A stretch of 64,000 bases of DNA from CAYZQH01 sp050300015 (lineage in GTDB: Bacteria > Pseudomonadota > Gammaproteobacteria > Pseudomonadales > Cellvibrionaceae): positions 174,528-238,527 of the forward strand of contig JBNKWZ010000015.1 of the NCBI GenBank assembly GCA_050300015.1. Direction: 5' to 3'. A model generated the notes under the pieces. The model did not search any database and had not been told where the DNA came from. It saw only the letters and a list, made by a program, of their open reading frames with translations. Shown in pieces: positions 16,510-25,825 of the stretch (its first letter is position 1; the number at the start of each line of letters is the position of its first letter). A program made the translations under genes and the position numbers.

Positions 16510-16651
16510 CCTGGAGCTATCCATAAAGTCCAATGGGGCTTTTGCATAACCTAACGCACTTAGGGGCATCACCCTACTTATGGAAAGGCATTGCCACCTT
16601 ACATACAGCCACTTTTGTATGGACCTTAGCCGAGCTCGTCCGTGCTTTCAA

Positions 16652-17158
16652 TCAACTGGCTGGACTTTTCTCTGAAGACAGAAGCAACCAGCCCGATTGC
16701 GCGGCGGCTTTTAAGACTTCGACTATGGTGTCAAGGTCTGTCTGTGTGCCTCGCTCAAGCCAGTACACACCCACACCCGCTTCATTTACCTGAATACCCA
16801 CCACGGATTGAGGCTGCTTTGACACTAAATCGGATATCCAAGTGTTTACGGGGCCGGTTTTAAAGCACTTCGGAAGCTCCCAATAATCCAATAGGTGGGA
16901 AGGATGCTGGTAACTCTTGCGCATCGCAACGCCTTTCGGTCCATCGAATCGACGTCGGTTGTCCGCAGGCCACGGAACACTGTAAGTGGCCACTGAGTCC
17001 CCCTCCCATTCACTTAATCGCACACTTACATTTAGCTGCGCCGCCCTCGAACGAAGTCGTGCCAGCTGCCCTTGCCGTTTGGAAGGCTGCATTAACATGA
17101 CGGGCCCCAAGGCCATGCAAACCACCAGACCTACAATCAGCCAAGGCATTAAATTCAT
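16652..17158 (-). CDS. Small membrane-anchored hypothetical protein
   Basis: 168 aa from the chosen start. An N-terminal membrane helix (LMPWLIVGLVVCMALGPVML, about residues 3-22) is followed by a basic stretch (QPSKRQGQLARLRSRAAQ) and a soluble domain with several tryptophans. The frame is open 50 codons upstream, but the start at 17158 has a GAGA site and places the helix at the N-terminus. It is divergent from the universal stress protein gene and lies in the stretch that in Pseudomonas precedes uup. Function unknown. Confidence 0.72.
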   Translation of the reverse strand: MNLMPWLIVGLVVCMALGPVMLMQPSKRQGQLARLRSRAAQLNVSVRLSEWEGDSVATYSVPWPADNRRRFDGPKGVAMRKSYQHPSHLLDYWELPKCFKTGPVNTWISDLVSKQPQSVVGIQVNEAGVGVYWLERGTQTDLDTIVEVLKAAAQSGWLLLSSEKSPAS

Positions 17159-17337
17159 ACGCTGTCTCTCATTAATTTTTGCGCCTAAAACAAAGTACGT
17201 GAACAATTTCGATTGACACGCATCAAAGATTTGTCGGTGACCTCTGTTACACTTCAACTCAGCGAGAACGGTATCCGCGCATTTTTTCGCCACCCATACA
17301 CCACACATAGGGTTCTAAGCCTATTAAGGAGTTAGCA

Positions 17338-17769
17338 ATGGCGCACTACCAACATATACTGGTGGGTCTTGATTTAACACCAGATGAAGCCAACACTGTT
17401 TTTGACAAAGCCAGCAGCCTAGCCGCTCTCTACAGCGCCAAGCTCAGTGTTGCACACGTGGTGGAACCATTGGTTTTTGCTTATGCCGGTGAAGTCCCCA
17501 TTGATTTTACCAACACCCAAAAGGCCATCGAAGATCGAGCAGCAGCGCAACTCGGTGAGTTTGCCGCTAAAAATGGGCTGGCGCCGGAGAACACCCACAC
17601 GCTGTTAGGCCCCACTGCGGTGGAGCTAAAAGAATTCGCGAAGACCCAGGCCGTTGACCTTATCGTGGTTGGCAGCCATGGTCGTCATGGCTTAGCCCTA
17701 CTACTAGGATCTACCGCCACCGACGTCGTCCACGGTGCCGAGTGCGATGTACTAACAGTGAGGGTTTAA
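17338..17769 (+). CDS. Universal stress protein (UspA family)
   Basis: 143-aa single-domain cytoplasmic protein. It starts HILVGLDLTPDEAN and ends with the nucleotide-binding signature VVGSHGRHGLALLLGSTA, fitting G-x2-G-x9-G-S/T and therefore the ATP-binding class. An AAGGAG site precedes the ATG. Such proteins accumulate in growth arrest and stress; a specific partner cannot be read from the sequence. It converges with uup. Confidence 0.93.
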   Translation: MAHYQHILVGLDLTPDEANTVFDKASSLAALYSAKLSVAHVVEPLVFAYAGEVPIDFTNTQKAIEDRAAAQLGEFAAKNGLAPENTHTLLGPTAVELKEFAKTQAVDLIVVGSHGRHGLALLLGSTATDVVHGAECDVLTVRV

Positions 17770-17848
17770 TACCCAAAACCACTGCCGCACCGCTATCGAT
17801 TTTGACGCCAAGCGTGAGGTCACTAACGCTCTTACTGACAGTAGCCTT

Positions 17849-19774
17849 TCAAAGACTATCTAGCTCTTCCCAGCGGGCGTACAATTTTTGTAACCTGGCT
17901 TCTTGCTCGGCCACTTCTCGTGTGTGCGTCGCCACCACTTCAGGTGACTGCTGGTAAAACTCAGGGCGGGTCATTTCAACGTGCCGCTGCTCGATTGCCG
18001 CTTCTAAAACTTCGATTTCACCCGGCAGCCTGTCTAACTCGCGTTGCAACTTGTAACTGAGCTTTTTTACAGCAGGCTTACTCGCCCCTTCAGCGGGCTC
18101 CGTATTGGCTACTTCGGCGTCAATTACCGAAGCTTGAGCCGCGGTCGATTCGCTCAGAGCCTCTGCCCGTAGCGCCTGATCGGGCCAACGCCCGCCCTGA
18201 CGCAGCCAATCTTCATAGCCTCCCACATATTCCCGTAACACACCATCGCCTTCAAAGGCGATGGTGCTGGTGACCACGTTGTCTAAAAACGCTCGGTCAT
18301 GGCTTACAATCACCAGAGTGCCATCAAATGCGGCCAACAAATCTTCTAAAAGCTCTAAAGTTTCTGCGTCCAAATCGTTTGTAGGTTCGTCCATCACCAA
18401 GAAATTAAATGGCTTACTAAACAGCATGGCTAATAAAACACGATTGCGCTCCCCGCCCGACAGCACCCGTAACGGCGTTCGCGCACGCTCCCCGGTAAAT
18501 AGAAACTCCCCCAGATACCCAATCACGTGCTTTTGTGCGCCGTTGATCTCGATAAAATCACGACCTTCAGAGACGTTATCTACAGCACTCTTGTTGAGAT
18601 CCAGTGCCGCTCGCAATTGATCAAAATAAGCCACTTTCAATTGTGTCCCTAAAGTCACCTTACCGCTGGTGGGCGACAACTCTCCGAGCACCAATTTCAA
18701 AAACGTACTTTTACCGATGCCATTTGGCCCAATGAGGCCAATTTTATCGCCTCGAACAATGGTGCAATCAAAAGGCCGAATCACCTGCGTCCCATCCGTC
18801 CAAGAGAACTGCATTGCCTCACACACTGCAACGAGCTTGCCTGACCCTTGGCTACGCGTCAGCGCCATTTTGGCATTACCCTGAACTTGAATACGTTGCG
18901 CGCGCTCTGCACGCATTTTTTTTAGCGCACGCACACGTCCTTCATTGCGGGTACGTCTGGCTTTAATACCTTGGCGAATCCAGCGCTCTTCTTCTGCGAG
19001 GCGCTTATCAAACAAGGCGTTGTGTTTTTCTTCATCGGCCAGGCGCTGCTCGCGAAACGCCAAGAAACCCTCGTAGTCACCCTCCCAAAGCACCAATTGC
19101 CCCCGATCAAGCTCCCCGATTCGATTGGCTACCCGACGTAAAAACGCCCGGTCATGGGTAATAAAAATCACAGCACCTGCAAACTGTTGTAAAACCCCCT
19201 CTAACCATTCTATGGCTACCACATCCAAGTGGTTGGTAGGCTCATCTAACAGCAGAATGTCCGGGTCACACACCAAAGCCTGCGCCAATGCGGCGCGCCT
19301 GCGCCAACCACCCGACAGATCCTGAAGTGAGAGTTCACCCGGCAGTTTTAGGCGTGTCAGCACCGTTTCAATGGCATTGCGCTGACGCCATCCATCCAAA
19401 CGCTCTATTTCAGCTTGAATAACTTCCATTTCGGCAAGCGACTGCTCGTTTGGCACCTCGGCCAAGGCTTCATACTGCAACAGTAACTCTCCCACAGGCC
19501 CCAGCCCCCGTGCTACAAAATGTCTCAAAGAAATGGCTTCCGGCGTGGGCAACTCCTGTGAAAGCGAGGCAATTTTAACGCCATGCTCCAGCCAAACGGC
19601 CCCGTCATCTGGAGTTTGAAGGCCTTGAACCAACTTCAATAAGGTCGATTTTCCTGTGCCATTGCGGCCAACAATACACAGTCGATCACCTTTTTCGAGT
19701 TGAAACTCGGCGTTGTCTAAAATAATTTGCTCACCGAAGTGTAACGAGAGCGATTCGAGCTTAAGAATGGGCAT
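17849..19774 (-). CDS. uup: ABC-F family ATPase, Uup-like
   Basis: 641-aa soluble protein with two ABC ATPase domains and no membrane segments. Domain 1 has Walker A GRNGTGKST and signature LSGGWRRRAAL; domain 2 has GPNGIGKST and LSGGERNRVLL. Both Walker B regions read LLLDEPTNHLD or LVMDEPTNDLD. The C-terminal basic, coiled-coil extension (KLSYKLQRELDRLPGEIEVL) is typical of Uup, which acts on ribosomes or branched DNA and limits precise transposon excision. The ATG at 19774 is preferred over a TTG 5 codons upstream. It lies back to back with slt. Confidence 0.94.
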   Translation of the reverse strand: MPILKLESLSLHFGEQIILDNAEFQLEKGDRLCIVGRNGTGKSTLLKLVQGLQTPDDGAVWLEHGVKIASLSQELPTPEAISLRHFVARGLGPVGELLLQYEALAEVPNEQSLAEMEVIQAEIERLDGWRQRNAIETVLTRLKLPGELSLQDLSGGWRRRAALAQALVCDPDILLLDEPTNHLDVVAIEWLEGVLQQFAGAVIFITHDRAFLRRVANRIGELDRGQLVLWEGDYEGFLAFREQRLADEEKHNALFDKRLAEEERWIRQGIKARRTRNEGRVRALKKMRAERAQRIQVQGNAKMALTRSQGSGKLVAVCEAMQFSWTDGTQVIRPFDCTIVRGDKIGLIGPNGIGKSTFLKLVLGELSPTSGKVTLGTQLKVAYFDQLRAALDLNKSAVDNVSEGRDFIEINGAQKHVIGYLGEFLFTGERARTPLRVLSGGERNRVLLAMLFSKPFNFLVMDEPTNDLDAETLELLEDLLAAFDGTLVIVSHDRAFLDNVVTSTIAFEGDGVLREYVGGYEDWLRQGGRWPDQALRAEALSESTAAQASVIDAEVANTEPAEGASKPAVKKLSYKLQRELDRLPGEIEVLEAAIEQRHVEMTRPEFYQQSPEVVATHTREVAEQEARLQKLYARWEELDSL

Positions 19775-19998
19775 AGGGAAATAATTCAAATAACAGCGGT
19801 GAATTTACGCGCCTTGAGTATAAAAAATGGATCCTTAGAGGCAATCGACACTGGCGGAATCCGTAAAGATCAGCAACAATTAGTTAAAGCCTTACAGTCA
19901 CTTAGCAACCGTTTTTCATGTAGTTTGCTTATAAGTTTGATTGTTTTATAACCTATGGCAGGCATGACCTGTTGCTTCAAGAGGTGATTCGACACACA

Positions 19999-21948
19999 AT
20001 GAGCGGACGCATTGTAATACGTTCTATCTGTCTTTTTGTGGTTTTCTCTGCTGGTGCCGTTCACGCCGCCATCGGTGGTAGTGACGCCCAGCTGGATAGC
20101 CAGCGTTTTCATTACCAAAAAGCCAAACTTGCGTTGGCAGAGGGCAACACCGAAAAATACCAGGAGCATTATAACGCCCTAGGGGATTACCCCCTAAAAC
20201 AATATCTTGAATTCACTCAAATTCGCCAGGTGCTCAACACACTACCCTATGCGAAGATAGATGCATTTATCGCGCGCTATGAAGGCACCTTCTTAGAAAG
20301 CCGCCTTAAGGTTAATCTATTAAATGTTCTGGCCAAAGAGCGCCAGTGGCAAGCGTATCTAAAATATTATCCACCAACATCACCTTCCACATCACTGAAA
20401 TGCTACGCCTTAACGGCACAGCGTGAACTCGATCAGCCGCTAACAGAAGCACAGATCGCAGAAGTTTGGGATGTGGGACGGTCTCAGCCCAAGGCCTGCG
20501 ACCCTTTGTTTTCAGCACTGCTAAAAGCGAACTTAATCCCAGAGCACCTTATTTGGAGCCGGTTTTACAAATCCGTGCGCGCAGGAAAAACCAGCCTAGC
20601 CCGTTATCTAAAATCCCATTTGAAGCACAACCAAGACAAAGCCGACCTCCTGCTTGCCATACGGCGCAACCCCGAATTGGTGACACGCACTAAGAGCCTC
20701 ACAGAACACGACCTGCCTACACAACACATTATTGCTTACGGTATTCAGCGGTTGTCTCGCAAAGCGCCCTTGGATGCGCTTTACCATTGGGAGCTTTTTG
20801 AAGCACAGCAGCTCTTCCCAGACGACCTTCGCAAGGAAACCAAACTTGAAGTGGTCAAACGGCTTATCCGAAATGGCCACGCTCAAGAGGCTCAACGTTT
20901 ATTGAGCTATTCCCACCAACTGCGAGAGCAGACCCTAGTGGAAGAAGTCATCCGTGAGGCTCTGGCCGCGATGGACTGGCCACGAGTGAATGAAGCCATA
21001 TTGCTGCTCGACGCCAGAACCCAAAGAGAAGAAAGGTGGATGTACTGGCGCGCACGCGCGCAAGATGAGCTCAATAGCGCTTTTGAAGGGTTCGTCCCTT
21101 CTACTTTGGTCTATCACACCCTGGCCAAAAACCGCAGCTTCTATGGTTTTTTATCCTCAGATAAACTGAGCCAAGGCTACTCCTTGGTGGACCAATCCAT
21201 TCAATTACCCTCGGAGGCACTCACTGAAGTTTCGAATATGGAGGCAATGCGCCGTATTCACGAACTGTGGTTTACCGGAAATAACACAGAAGCACGCGCA
21301 GAGTGGGTGCACAGTTCTGCCACCTTCACGCCAGACCAATTACTGGCTGCAGGGCAGTTGGCGCGGGATTGGGGCTGGTATAACACCGGTATTCAAGCAA
21401 TGATCACGGGTAACCTATGGAACCAGCTCACCGTACGCTTCCCCATTGTTTACCGTGAACAGTTTTACAAAACCGCCACTGACACCCAAGTTGAACCCAC
21501 ACTACTCTACGCAATTGCCCGCCAAGAAAGTGCTTTTGACGAACAGGCCCGCTCTCCAGTAGGCGCCATGGGGTTAATGCAATTGATGCCCAAAACCGCG
21601 CGATATACCGCCAAGAAAGCAGGCGTCCTGCACAACAACAGCCAATCACTATTAAAAGCCGAACATAATATGTTGTTAGGCGGACATTATTTAAGCTATC
21701 TATTGGATCGCTTTGAAGGTAACAGGATATTGGCTGCAGCGGCTTATAACGCGGGCCCACATCGTGTAAACCGATGGCTCAGCGCCGAAGGTAAAGAGCG
21801 GCCTTACGATGTGTGGATTGAGACGATCCCATTCAGTGAAACGCGCCACTACGTGCAAAACGTATTGTGTTTCTCCGTCATTTACGGTTATCGCTTGGGA
21901 CAACCCACAACTTTTGTTTCAACCGATGAAGCAAATCAATTCCTCTGA
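19999..21948 (+). CDS. slt: Soluble lytic murein transglycosylase
   Basis: 649-aa periplasmic enzyme that cleaves peptidoglycan glycan strands to anhydro-muropeptides. A signal peptide (residues 1 to about 24, ending AGAVHA) precedes a long helical superhelix. The C-terminal lysozyme-like domain has catalytic Glu in YAIARQESAFD and the SPVGAMGLMQLMPKTA and AAYNAGPHRVNRW motifs. The ATG at 19999 was chosen because it places the signal peptide at the N-terminus; a TTG 9 codons earlier is open. Its products are substrates for NagZ, encoded 10 kb away. Confidence 0.95.
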   Translation: MSGRIVIRSICLFVVFSAGAVHAAIGGSDAQLDSQRFHYQKAKLALAEGNTEKYQEHYNALGDYPLKQYLEFTQIRQVLNTLPYAKIDAFIARYEGTFLESRLKVNLLNVLAKERQWQAYLKYYPPTSPSTSLKCYALTAQRELDQPLTEAQIAEVWDVGRSQPKACDPLFSALLKANLIPEHLIWSRFYKSVRAGKTSLARYLKSHLKHNQDKADLLLAIRRNPELVTRTKSLTEHDLPTQHIIAYGIQRLSRKAPLDALYHWELFEAQQLFPDDLRKETKLEVVKRLIRNGHAQEAQRLLSYSHQLREQTLVEEVIREALAAMDWPRVNEAILLLDARTQREERWMYWRARAQDELNSAFEGFVPSTLVYHTLAKNRSFYGFLSSDKLSQGYSLVDQSIQLPSEALTEVSNMEAMRRIHELWFTGNNTEARAEWVHSSATFTPDQLLAAGQLARDWGWYNTGIQAMITGNLWNQLTVRFPIVYREQFYKTATDTQVEPTLLYAIARQESAFDEQARSPVGAMGLMQLMPKTARYTAKKAGVLHNNSQSLLKAEHNMLLGGHYLSYLLDRFEGNRILAAAAYNAGPHRVNRWLSAEGKERPYDVWIETIPFSETRHYVQNVLCFSVIYGYRLGQPTTFVSTDEANQFL

Positions 21949-22107
21949 GCTATGCTTAATTTGATTGTCTTGTCAGCACCAACCCTTTGGTGACACACAA
22001 AGGCAGGTGCACTCGCAAACCATATGACACAGTCGCCAAAATTGAAACTGAACACCGGCTTTAGACTCAAGCCCAAAATTCGAATAAACGACCTATAGGA
22101 CACATTA

Positions 22108-22677
22108 ATGAGCGATGTCAGGATTCAATCAGGCAGCGAGCAATGGTCCCACGTCATGGAGACCATCAATATGCTCTATTTGGCGGTTTGCCAGATAGAA
22201 ACCACTATGGCGGACAGCAACACATCAGTGGATACCTTAACCTCCTCCTTCACCCAGTTAGCAGAACATACCAACGGTGTCAGCAAACAAATCCAGAAGC
22301 TTACCAAAGCTGAGGAACTTGACGCGTTTAAAGTCGACGTTGTGAATACTGCCGCTGAGATGAACGAAAATATCAAAGCCTCAGTGCGCGCCTTTCAATT
22401 TTACGACCGCGTCTGTCAGCGATTGGATCATGTTTCCAGAAGCCTAGAGAAAGTGACCTTGGTAATGGCCGATAACGACCAGCTCAATAACCCTGCGGCC
22501 TGGAAGGAGATTCAAGAGGCCATCAAAGCCAGCTACACAATGGAAGCCGAACACCTCATGTTCGAATACATTATGCGCGGCGGCAGTGTGAAGGAAGCGC
22601 TAGAGGTGTATCGCCATCACTTCGATGAGGGGGACAGCAACCCCGACGAAGACGGCGACGAAATTGAACTCTTTTAG
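22108..22677 (+). CDS. Helical protein with CheZ-like D-x3-Q motif
   Basis: 189-aa cytoplasmic protein, almost wholly helical, with no signal peptide. The segment FQFYDRVCQRLDHV (residues 96-109) holds Asp100-x3-Gln104. In CheZ the catalytic pair Asp143-x3-Gln147 sits in a similar aromatic/Gln context (FQDLTGQ). The C-terminus is acidic and ends IELF, recalling the CheZ tail that binds CheY. I infer a CheZ-related response-regulator phosphatase or scaffold; overall similarity to CheZ is low and no che genes are nearby. It lies 36 bases before the EAL-HDOD gene, likely one operon. Confidence 0.72.
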   Translation: MSDVRIQSGSEQWSHVMETINMLYLAVCQIETTMADSNTSVDTLTSSFTQLAEHTNGVSKQIQKLTKAEELDAFKVDVVNTAAEMNENIKASVRAFQFYDRVCQRLDHVSRSLEKVTLVMADNDQLNNPAAWKEIQEAIKASYTMEAEHLMFEYIMRGGSVKEALEVYRHHFDEGDSNPDEDGDEIELF

Positions 22678-22713
22678 CTGCACTGGCACTTCACCTTCGA
22701 GACGGTAAACATC

Positions 22714-23937
22714 ATGGCAAATACCCATGTACTATTTGCCAAGCAGCCTATTTTTGACGCGAACCTCACGGTTTCAGCCTATGAAATCTTATTCCGGAGT
22801 GGAACCCAAAATCACGCAGATGTGGTTGATGGCGATCACGCCACCTCCCACGTCATACTTTACGCTTTTGGTCAGCACAAAATTGAAGATATCATCGGTC
22901 GCGCGCCTGCCTATATCAACTTTACGCGAAACCTCTTGGTATTTCCGCCACCTCTGCCCCCTGACCGTTTGGTAATCGAAGTATTAGAAGATGTCACACC
23001 TGACGAGCAGGTTCTACAGGGGCTTGCAAACCTCAGAGCCCAAGGTTACAAAATTGCCTTAGATGATTTCTTCTTAACCAAGGAGACTCGGCAACTGCTC
23101 GCTTACGCCGACATCATCAAGGTTGATGTACTCGCATTAACGCCCACTCAACTTAAAGCCTATGTAGACCATCTGCACCCCTTAAAGCTGACGCTTCTGG
23201 CAGAGAAAATCGAAACTTACCAGATGTTCGAGCAATGCAAAGCTCTAGGTTTTGATCTGTTTCAAGGTTATTTTTTATCCAAACCCACCCTGGTAACAGG
23301 CCTTAAAATAGAAGCCAGCAAAAAATCTGTACTGCGACTGTTGGCCACGCTCACCGAACCTACAGTTGATATCAAAACCATAGCTGATGTTATTGCTTCA
23401 GACCCTCGCTTAAGTCTGCGTATTCTGAAAATTGTCAATTCCACCGCCATTAAAACTGCCAACAGCGTGCACTCGCTGACCCAAGCAGCATCATTACTGG
23501 GCATCAATCAGATTCGCAACTGGGCCATGTTATTGATAATCGCAGGCAGCGATGATAAACCCGTAGAGCTTGGCTTACTCAGTATGACGCGCGCGAAGTT
23601 TGGCGAGCAAATCGGGTGTGCAATAGACGATAAATCACTAGGTGAAATGTGCTTCACAACAGGAGTGCTATCCACTTTTGATGCCTTTTTAGATTTACCC
23701 ATGCCAGAGCTTTTAAAAAAACTGCCTTTATCAAAAAATTTGATCGAGGGGCTAAGTTCCACTGCCGGCGTCAACGGTAGAATTTTACACCTGACTAAGA
23801 TGTACGAAAGCGCCAACTGGCAGGCGGTAGATAAATTGATTGCCGAGCCGCCGCTGAATAAAATCACAGAATCTATGCTGAATGCTTTTTATGCCGAGGC
23901 AGCCAGCTGGGCAAGAAGTATTATGAAACAGATTTAG
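22714..23937 (+). CDS. EAL-HDOD domain signalling protein
   Basis: 407-aa cytoplasmic protein. The N-terminal half is a YuxH-type EAL domain (AKQPIFDANLTVSAYEILFR; the EAL position reads EIL, with IEVLED, ALDDF, IKVDV and AEKIE at the later motifs). The C-terminal half is an HDOD domain (IADVIASDPRLSLRILKIVN). In this family the EAL part usually lacks phosphodiesterase activity and acts as a c-di-GMP or protein sensor; that loss is likely but not proven here. HDOD proteins link to motility, chemotaxis and cell-cycle signalling. It is co-directional with the CheZ-like gene just upstream. Confidence 0.9.
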   Translation: MANTHVLFAKQPIFDANLTVSAYEILFRSGTQNHADVVDGDHATSHVILYAFGQHKIEDIIGRAPAYINFTRNLLVFPPPLPPDRLVIEVLEDVTPDEQVLQGLANLRAQGYKIALDDFFLTKETRQLLAYADIIKVDVLALTPTQLKAYVDHLHPLKLTLLAEKIETYQMFEQCKALGFDLFQGYFLSKPTLVTGLKIEASKKSVLRLLATLTEPTVDIKTIADVIASDPRLSLRILKIVNSTAIKTANSVHSLTQAASLLGINQIRNWAMLLIIAGSDDKPVELGLLSMTRAKFGEQIGCAIDDKSLGEMCFTTGVLSTFDAFLDLPMPELLKKLPLSKNLIEGLSSTAGVNGRILHLTKMYESANWQAVDKLIAEPPLNKITESMLNAFYAEAASWARSIMKQI

Positions 23938-24114
23938 GGAGCCGCTGATCAGGCCTGTGCATTACCCTTCACGCCAATCAGAAACCTTATGTAGATAGCG
24001 GGGAAAGATTTTGACCGCCCAACAAAAACACAGAACATCAATAGCAACAGTGACAAGCAAGAGTCATAAACCCATCAGTATCGCCACCGTGCGTGCGCCC
24101 TTGTTGATAGCGGT

Positions 24115-25110
24115 TTAATCGACAAGACACATGGCATCTAGCTTACCCTGCCCAAAATGGGCAATATTACCCAATGTGATTTTCGCAATTTGGGCAAGCG
24201 CTTCGCGCGTGAAAAAAGCCTGATGACCGGTTATGGTGACATTGGGAAATGTTTGCAAACGCGCAAAAACATCATCATCTATAGCAACATTGGATAAATC
24301 TTCGAAGAAAATATCGCCCTCTTCCTCGTATACATCTATACCCAAATAGCCAATCTTCTTGGTTTTGAGTCCGCGGATCACAGCGGGCGTATCAATCAGT
24401 CCACCACGACTGGTATTGACCAACATGACCCCATTTTTCATCTTGGCAATCGCCTGATCATCCACAATATGGTGTGTTTCCGGTGTCAGCGGGCAGTGTA
24501 AAGAAACCACATCAGAAGATTCGAATAGGGTTGCCAAGTCACACAGCTGCCCAACCCCCTTTACAGCTTCTTCGGTCGCTATTGGGTCCACTATTTTCAA
24601 ATCACAGCCGAACCCTTGCATAATTTTCGCAAAGGCCTTGCCAATTTTTCCATAGCCAATAATACCCACACGTTTCTGATGTAGATCAAAGCCCATCAAC
24701 CCATCCAGAGAATAGTCATTTTCACGAATACGATTGTGCGCGCGGTGTATATTTCGGTTTAGATCCAATATTAAGGCCACCGCATGCTCGGCCACGGCAT
24801 AGGGTGAATACTCTGGCACGCGGCATACGGTAAGCCCCAAGCGCCTGGCACAACTCATATCGACATTATTAAAACCTGCGCAACGCAAGGCCAATAAGCG
24901 AACCCCCGAGCTCACCAACTGTTCTAACACCGGTTCTGACAGTTGGTCATTCACAAAGCAACAAACGGCATCACCACCCGCCGCAAGCGGAACAGTCTCA
25001 GGCGTAAGTTTGACAGGCAAAAAAATCATCTCAATATTGGGGTGGTCCGTCAAAGCCCTACTCAAAAATGCTTCATCGTAAGGTTTTGTACTAAAGCAAA
25101 ACACCTTCAT
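24115..25110 (-). CDS. ldhA: D-lactate dehydrogenase (fermentative, LdhA type)
   Basis: 331-aa NAD-dependent D-2-hydroxyacid dehydrogenase that reduces pyruvate to D-lactate in the cytoplasm. The N-terminus MKVFCFSTKPYDEAFL, Rossmann motif VGIIGYGKIGKAFAKI, arginine region VNTSRGGLIDT, DVYEEEGDIFFEDLS and catalytic histidine in ITGHQAFFTREAL closely follow E. coli LdhA. The start at 25110 has a GGGGAG site. It is transcribed away from the rhomboid gene. Confidence 0.94.
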   Translation of the reverse strand: MKVFCFSTKPYDEAFLSRALTDHPNIEMIFLPVKLTPETVPLAAGGDAVCCFVNDQLSEPVLEQLVSSGVRLLALRCAGFNNVDMSCARRLGLTVCRVPEYSPYAVAEHAVALILDLNRNIHRAHNRIRENDYSLDGLMGFDLHQKRVGIIGYGKIGKAFAKIMQGFGCDLKIVDPIATEEAVKGVGQLCDLATLFESSDVVSLHCPLTPETHHIVDDQAIAKMKNGVMLVNTSRGGLIDTPAVIRGLKTKKIGYLGIDVYEEEGDIFFEDLSNVAIDDDVFARLQTFPNVTITGHQAFFTREALAQIAKITLGNIAHFGQGKLDAMCLVD

Positions 25111-25267
25111 TACTTCGCTCCCCATCGATTAAATGTGGTATTTGAACGCCTGCAAGAGTGCTTTGAACGCCCTTACAGATTTCGATTATGTGGCTCAGGC
25201 AACAGGATCAAGAGTATCATGCCTCTAAAATATTCAAACATACTCAAAGACACGACTTAGCCTCATC

Positions 25268-25822
25268 ATGAAACTCAAAAACGGTTACGACAATCTGCTG
25301 CTAGTATCAGGCATATCACTGCTGATGATCGCGGTTCAACTAGTGGGTCACTTTGATATGGTTGCGACTCAACAGTTGGGCATTTTACCAAGATCACTGC
25401 CTACCCTACCCCACATCTTTACCGCCCCCTGGATTCACGGAAATTGGTCGCATTTAGTGAACAATTTGATAGGACTTTGGACTTTTTCGCTACTGTGTTT
25501 ACTACAAGGTCAGCGCCACTTTATCTATAGCAGCTGCATTATCGTAACCTTGGGTGGCATATTGGTGTGGTGCTTTGCTAGACACAGCTATCATATTGGT
25601 GCCAGCGGTTGGATCTTCGGGTTGTTTGGCGTCACCATCGCCAATGCCTATTACAAAAAACGGCTGCTTAACTTCGTGATTGCCGTGGGTGTCATCTTTT
25701 TTTACGGTAGTATGATTTTGGGGGTACTTCCCACACAACCCAACGTTTCATTTGAGAGCCATTTTTTCGGGTTTTTATCAGGCGTAATCGCGAGCTACAC
25801 GTTGCGTAAGGTTCATCGCTAA
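25268..25822 (+). CDS. Rhomboid-family intramembrane serine protease (short form)
   Basis: 184-aa membrane protein with about six hydrophobic segments. The catalytic set is complete: Ser113 in HIGASGWIFG, His165 in ESHFFGFLSG, and the oxyanion-supporting His62-x3-Asn66 in SHLVNN. There is no extra cytoplasmic domain, so it is a minimal rhomboid. The substrate is unknown. It converges on the Atm1-type exporter gene, whose stop is 3 bases away; no operon partner is evident. Confidence 0.9.
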   Translation: MKLKNGYDNLLLVSGISLLMIAVQLVGHFDMVATQQLGILPRSLPTLPHIFTAPWIHGNWSHLVNNLIGLWTFSLLCLLQGQRHFIYSSCIIVTLGGILVWCFARHSYHIGASGWIFGLFGVTIANAYYKKRLLNFVIAVGVIFFYGSMILGVLPTQPNVSFESHFFGFLSGVIASYTLRKVHR

Positions 25823-25825
25823 GCC

